Shown: positions 6,332 to 7,456 of the stretch, in pieces | Position numbering within the stretch: the stretch's first letter is position 1 | Layout of the letters: each line of letters begins with the position of its first letter | Source of the DNA: an uncultured Succinatimonas sp. | GTDB taxonomy: Bacteria; Pseudomonadota; Gammaproteobacteria; Enterobacterales; Succinivibrionaceae | NCBI GenBank assembly: GCA_937880335.1 | Contig: CALFLJ010000222.1 | Coordinates: forward strand, 1-7,456 | Length of the DNA: 7,456 nt | Reading direction: 5' to 3' | Position numbers and translations under genes: made by a program | The notes under the pieces: generated by a model | The model's database searches: none | Seen by the model: only the letters and a program-made list of their open reading frames with translations | Told to the model about the DNA's origin: nothing

Positions 6332-7183
6332 TTAGGCAAATTCGATTTTTTCAGGATCTAAGCCACTCCAGCCTAGATTATTACCAATAGCGCTGAGTGT
6401 GGCCATATCCTCATCGCATATTACAAAATCATCAACATTAAGATTTTGTGCCATACGCTCTTTATGGGTAGACTTTACAAGAGCCACAACTTTGTTTTGT
6501 AGACAGAATCGTATACAGATTTGAGCTGCACTCTTGCCGTATTTTTGGGCAATATCTAAAAGCTCTTTAGCCTCTGTAAGTTTACCTCGGCCTAATGGAC
6601 TCCAAGCCTCAACAATAATTCCGTTTTCCTGGCAAAGTTTTACTGTTTCAGTTTGTGTATAGCCAGGATGGTATTCAATCTGATTTACCATAGGAGTAAC
6701 TTCACTATCAAGTAATGGTTTTAAATGAGGGCAGGTGAAATTAGATACACCGATAGATTTAACGAGACCATCTTTATAAAGCTTTACCATAGCCTTCCAT
6801 GAATCGGCGTTTAGTTCATTAAAGTTTTGGTATTTAAAGCTGACCGCAGGCCAGTGAATTAAGTAAAGATCTAAATATTCAAGGTTTAGTCGTTTTAGAG
6901 TTTCCTCACATGCTTTTAATGTTTTATCGTAGCCTCGCTCTGTGTTCCAGACTTTAGATGTAACAAATAAATCCTTGCGGTCAACTCCACACTCTGCAAT
7001 ACCCTTTCCCACAGGAACCTCATTGCCGTACACAGCTGCAGTATCAATATGGGTATAACCGAGTTTAACTGCATTTATTACTGAATTTTTACATTCGTTT
7101 TCATCTGTAATTTTAAAAGTGCCAAAACCTATAGACGGGATGGATTTACCGTTTAAAAGTTTGAAATATTCACAACTTGACAT
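6332..7183 (-). CDS. Aldo/keto reductase, DkgA-like
   Basis: A cytoplasmic NADPH-dependent aldo/keto reductase of 283 residues, the normal size for 2,5-diketo-D-gluconate reductase-type enzymes, which reduce small aldehydes and ketones. The catalytic tetrad is complete: Asp47 and Tyr52 (GYTHIDTAAVYGNE), Lys77 (FVTSKVWN) and His110 (DLYLIHWP). Further landmarks are SIGVSNFT (143-150), VNQIEYHP (166-173), EAWSPLGRG (192-200) and the NADPH phosphate-binding stretch VKSTHKERMAQN (236-247) with Lys237, Ser238 and Arg243. The start is the ATG at 7183: it has GAGAGG (7191-7196) at ideal distance. A TTG at 7198 would extend the protein by five residues but would place this ribosome binding site inside the gene. 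It converges on the ABC gene with a 12-nt gap and is likely transcribed alone. The physiological substrate is unknown; methylglyoxal or sugar-derived carbonyls are plausible. Confidence 0.93.
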   Translation of the reverse strand: MSSCEYFKLLNGKSIPSIGFGTFKITDENECKNSVINAVKLGYTHIDTAAVYGNEVPVGKGIAECGVDRKDLFVTSKVWNTERGYDKTLKACEETLKRLNLEYLDLYLIHWPAVSFKYQNFNELNADSWKAMVKLYKDGLVKSIGVSNFTCPHLKPLLDSEVTPMVNQIEYHPGYTQTETVKLCQENGIIVEAWSPLGRGKLTEAKELLDIAQKYGKSAAQICIRFCLQNKVVALVKSTHKERMAQNLNVDDFVICDEDMATLSAIGNNLGWSGLDPEKIEFA

Positions 7184-7315
7184 AACAAATCCTCTCAAAA
7201 AATATATATAAGCTTATTTTTTCAAATATAACGCGTGAAAAGTAAAGGATAAATCACAAATTTGTTAAATTATGTTTCGCAAAAAAAATTTAAAGAACTA
7301 TACTTAATTTTACTC

Positions 7316-7340
7316 ACTAATAAAAAAATTTTTTATTAGT
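7316..7340. repeat. 25-bp AT-rich perfect inverted repeat
   Basis: ACTAATAAAAAA (7316-7327) and TTTTTTATTAGT (7329-7340) are exact inverted copies around a single central base. The symmetric A-tract/T-tract core would be intrinsically bent or could extrude as a cruciform. It sits between two divergent transcription units, so an operator, nucleoid-protein site or weak bidirectional terminator are all possible; the sequence does not decide. Confidence 0.65.
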
Positions 7341-7393
7341 TAGAATTGGCTTATATATGCTGTTTTTCTTAATTGTGTAAGCAGCATTTTAGT

Positions 7394-7450
7394 AAAAATT
7401 AAAAAAAAATATAAAAAAAAGCTTGCAAAGCGGAAAAAAGAGTCTATAAT
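7394..7450 (+). promoter_or_regulatory. Strong UP-element promoter for a gene beyond the window
   Basis: TTGCAA (7423-7428) and a perfect TATAAT (7445-7450) are spaced by 16 nt, and the 27 nt directly upstream (7394-7420) are almost pure A/T with long A-tracts, as in UP elements bound by the alpha subunit of RNA polymerase. The spacer contains GCGG, as in many gammaproteobacterial stable-RNA promoters. Transcription should start at about the last base of the window or just past it, so the product cannot be seen; a tRNA, rRNA or highly expressed gene is a fair guess. Confidence 0.7.
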
Positions 7451-7456
7451 GCATTT

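Larger units (their letters stand above)
7184..7456. other. Intergenic region between divergent units
   Basis: This AT-rich stretch holds no coding frame. It contains the leader of the aldo/keto reductase gene on the minus strand, where no clear promoter boxes stand out. It also has a small palindrome ATAAGCTTAT (7208-7217), a large AT palindrome (7316-7340), a bulged stem-loop ATGCTG/CAGCAT (7357-7362 with 7382-7387) and a strong rightward promoter at the end. Confidence 0.6.

Noticed and set aside
6320..6333. AAGAA/TTCTT hairpin between the convergent ABC and aldo/keto reductase genes as a bidirectional terminator
   Set aside because: The stem is only five mostly A-T pairs with no real T-tract on either strand; it is too weak to call.
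7184..7198. TTG start at 7198 for the aldo/keto reductase, adding five residues
   Set aside because: The GAGAGG ribosome binding site falls inside this extension and is ideally placed for the ATG at 7183; the family normally begins close to that point.
7199..7300. Minus-strand promoter for the aldo/keto reductase gene (for example TTGAAA with TATTTT)
   Set aside because: The best pair would start transcription almost on the ribosome binding site and other pairs are weak, so no specific site is supported.
7357..7387. ATGCTG/CAGCAT stem-loop as a terminator
   Set aside because: Only four Ts follow, the stem has a five-base bulge or a long loop depending on folding, and no gene ends just before it on the plus strand.

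Overview
The window is AT-rich and reads as bacterial chromosome from a gammaproteobacterium, most plausibly a fermentative anaerobe of the Succinivibrionaceae type. That placement is an inference. It rests on a DUF2333 protein (a family known mainly from gammaproteobacteria), an enterobacterial-type NadB, low GC, and a Cas12a-type CRISPR repeat, which known relatives in that family carry. No ribosomal or marker gene is present to confirm it.

Layout. Positions 1-476 are non-coding and contain a good promoter (TTGTGA-N17-TATAAT, 291-319) and a long hairpin (434-477) that runs into the first CRISPR repeat. Positions 477-702 hold a short type V-A CRISPR array: three identical 36-nt repeats, three spacers of 28, 28 and 26 nt, and a degenerate terminal repeat. 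The repeat ends in the Cas12a handle AATTTCTACTGTTGTAGAT. The array reads on the plus strand with its leader on the left, so cas12a and the adaptation genes, if linked, should lie left of position 1. No cas gene is in the window.

On the right of the array, after 53 nt, comes a lone PfkB-family sugar-phosphate kinase (fruK-like, 756-1682), closed by a strong terminator (1701-1759). nadB (L-aspartate oxidase, 1854-3464) follows as a single gene with its own candidate promoter and a textbook terminator (3488-3525). Next is a tight two-gene unit: a membrane-anchored DUF2333 protein (3564-4475) and, 8 nt later, an ABC exporter half-transporter (4484-6319) whose ribosome binding site overlaps the preceding stop codon. 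A convergent aldo/keto reductase (6332-7183, minus) ends 12 nt from the ABC stop. The last 273 nt are intergenic, with a 25-bp AT palindrome and, at the very end, a strong UP-element promoter firing rightwards into whatever lies beyond.

The housekeeping genes are ordinary: fructose-1-phosphate phosphorylation, the first step of NAD synthesis, a probable envelope or export function, and carbonyl reduction. The most interesting part is the CRISPR locus: its leader hairpin carries a partial anti-repeat, and its decayed last repeat may have become part of the fruK control region.
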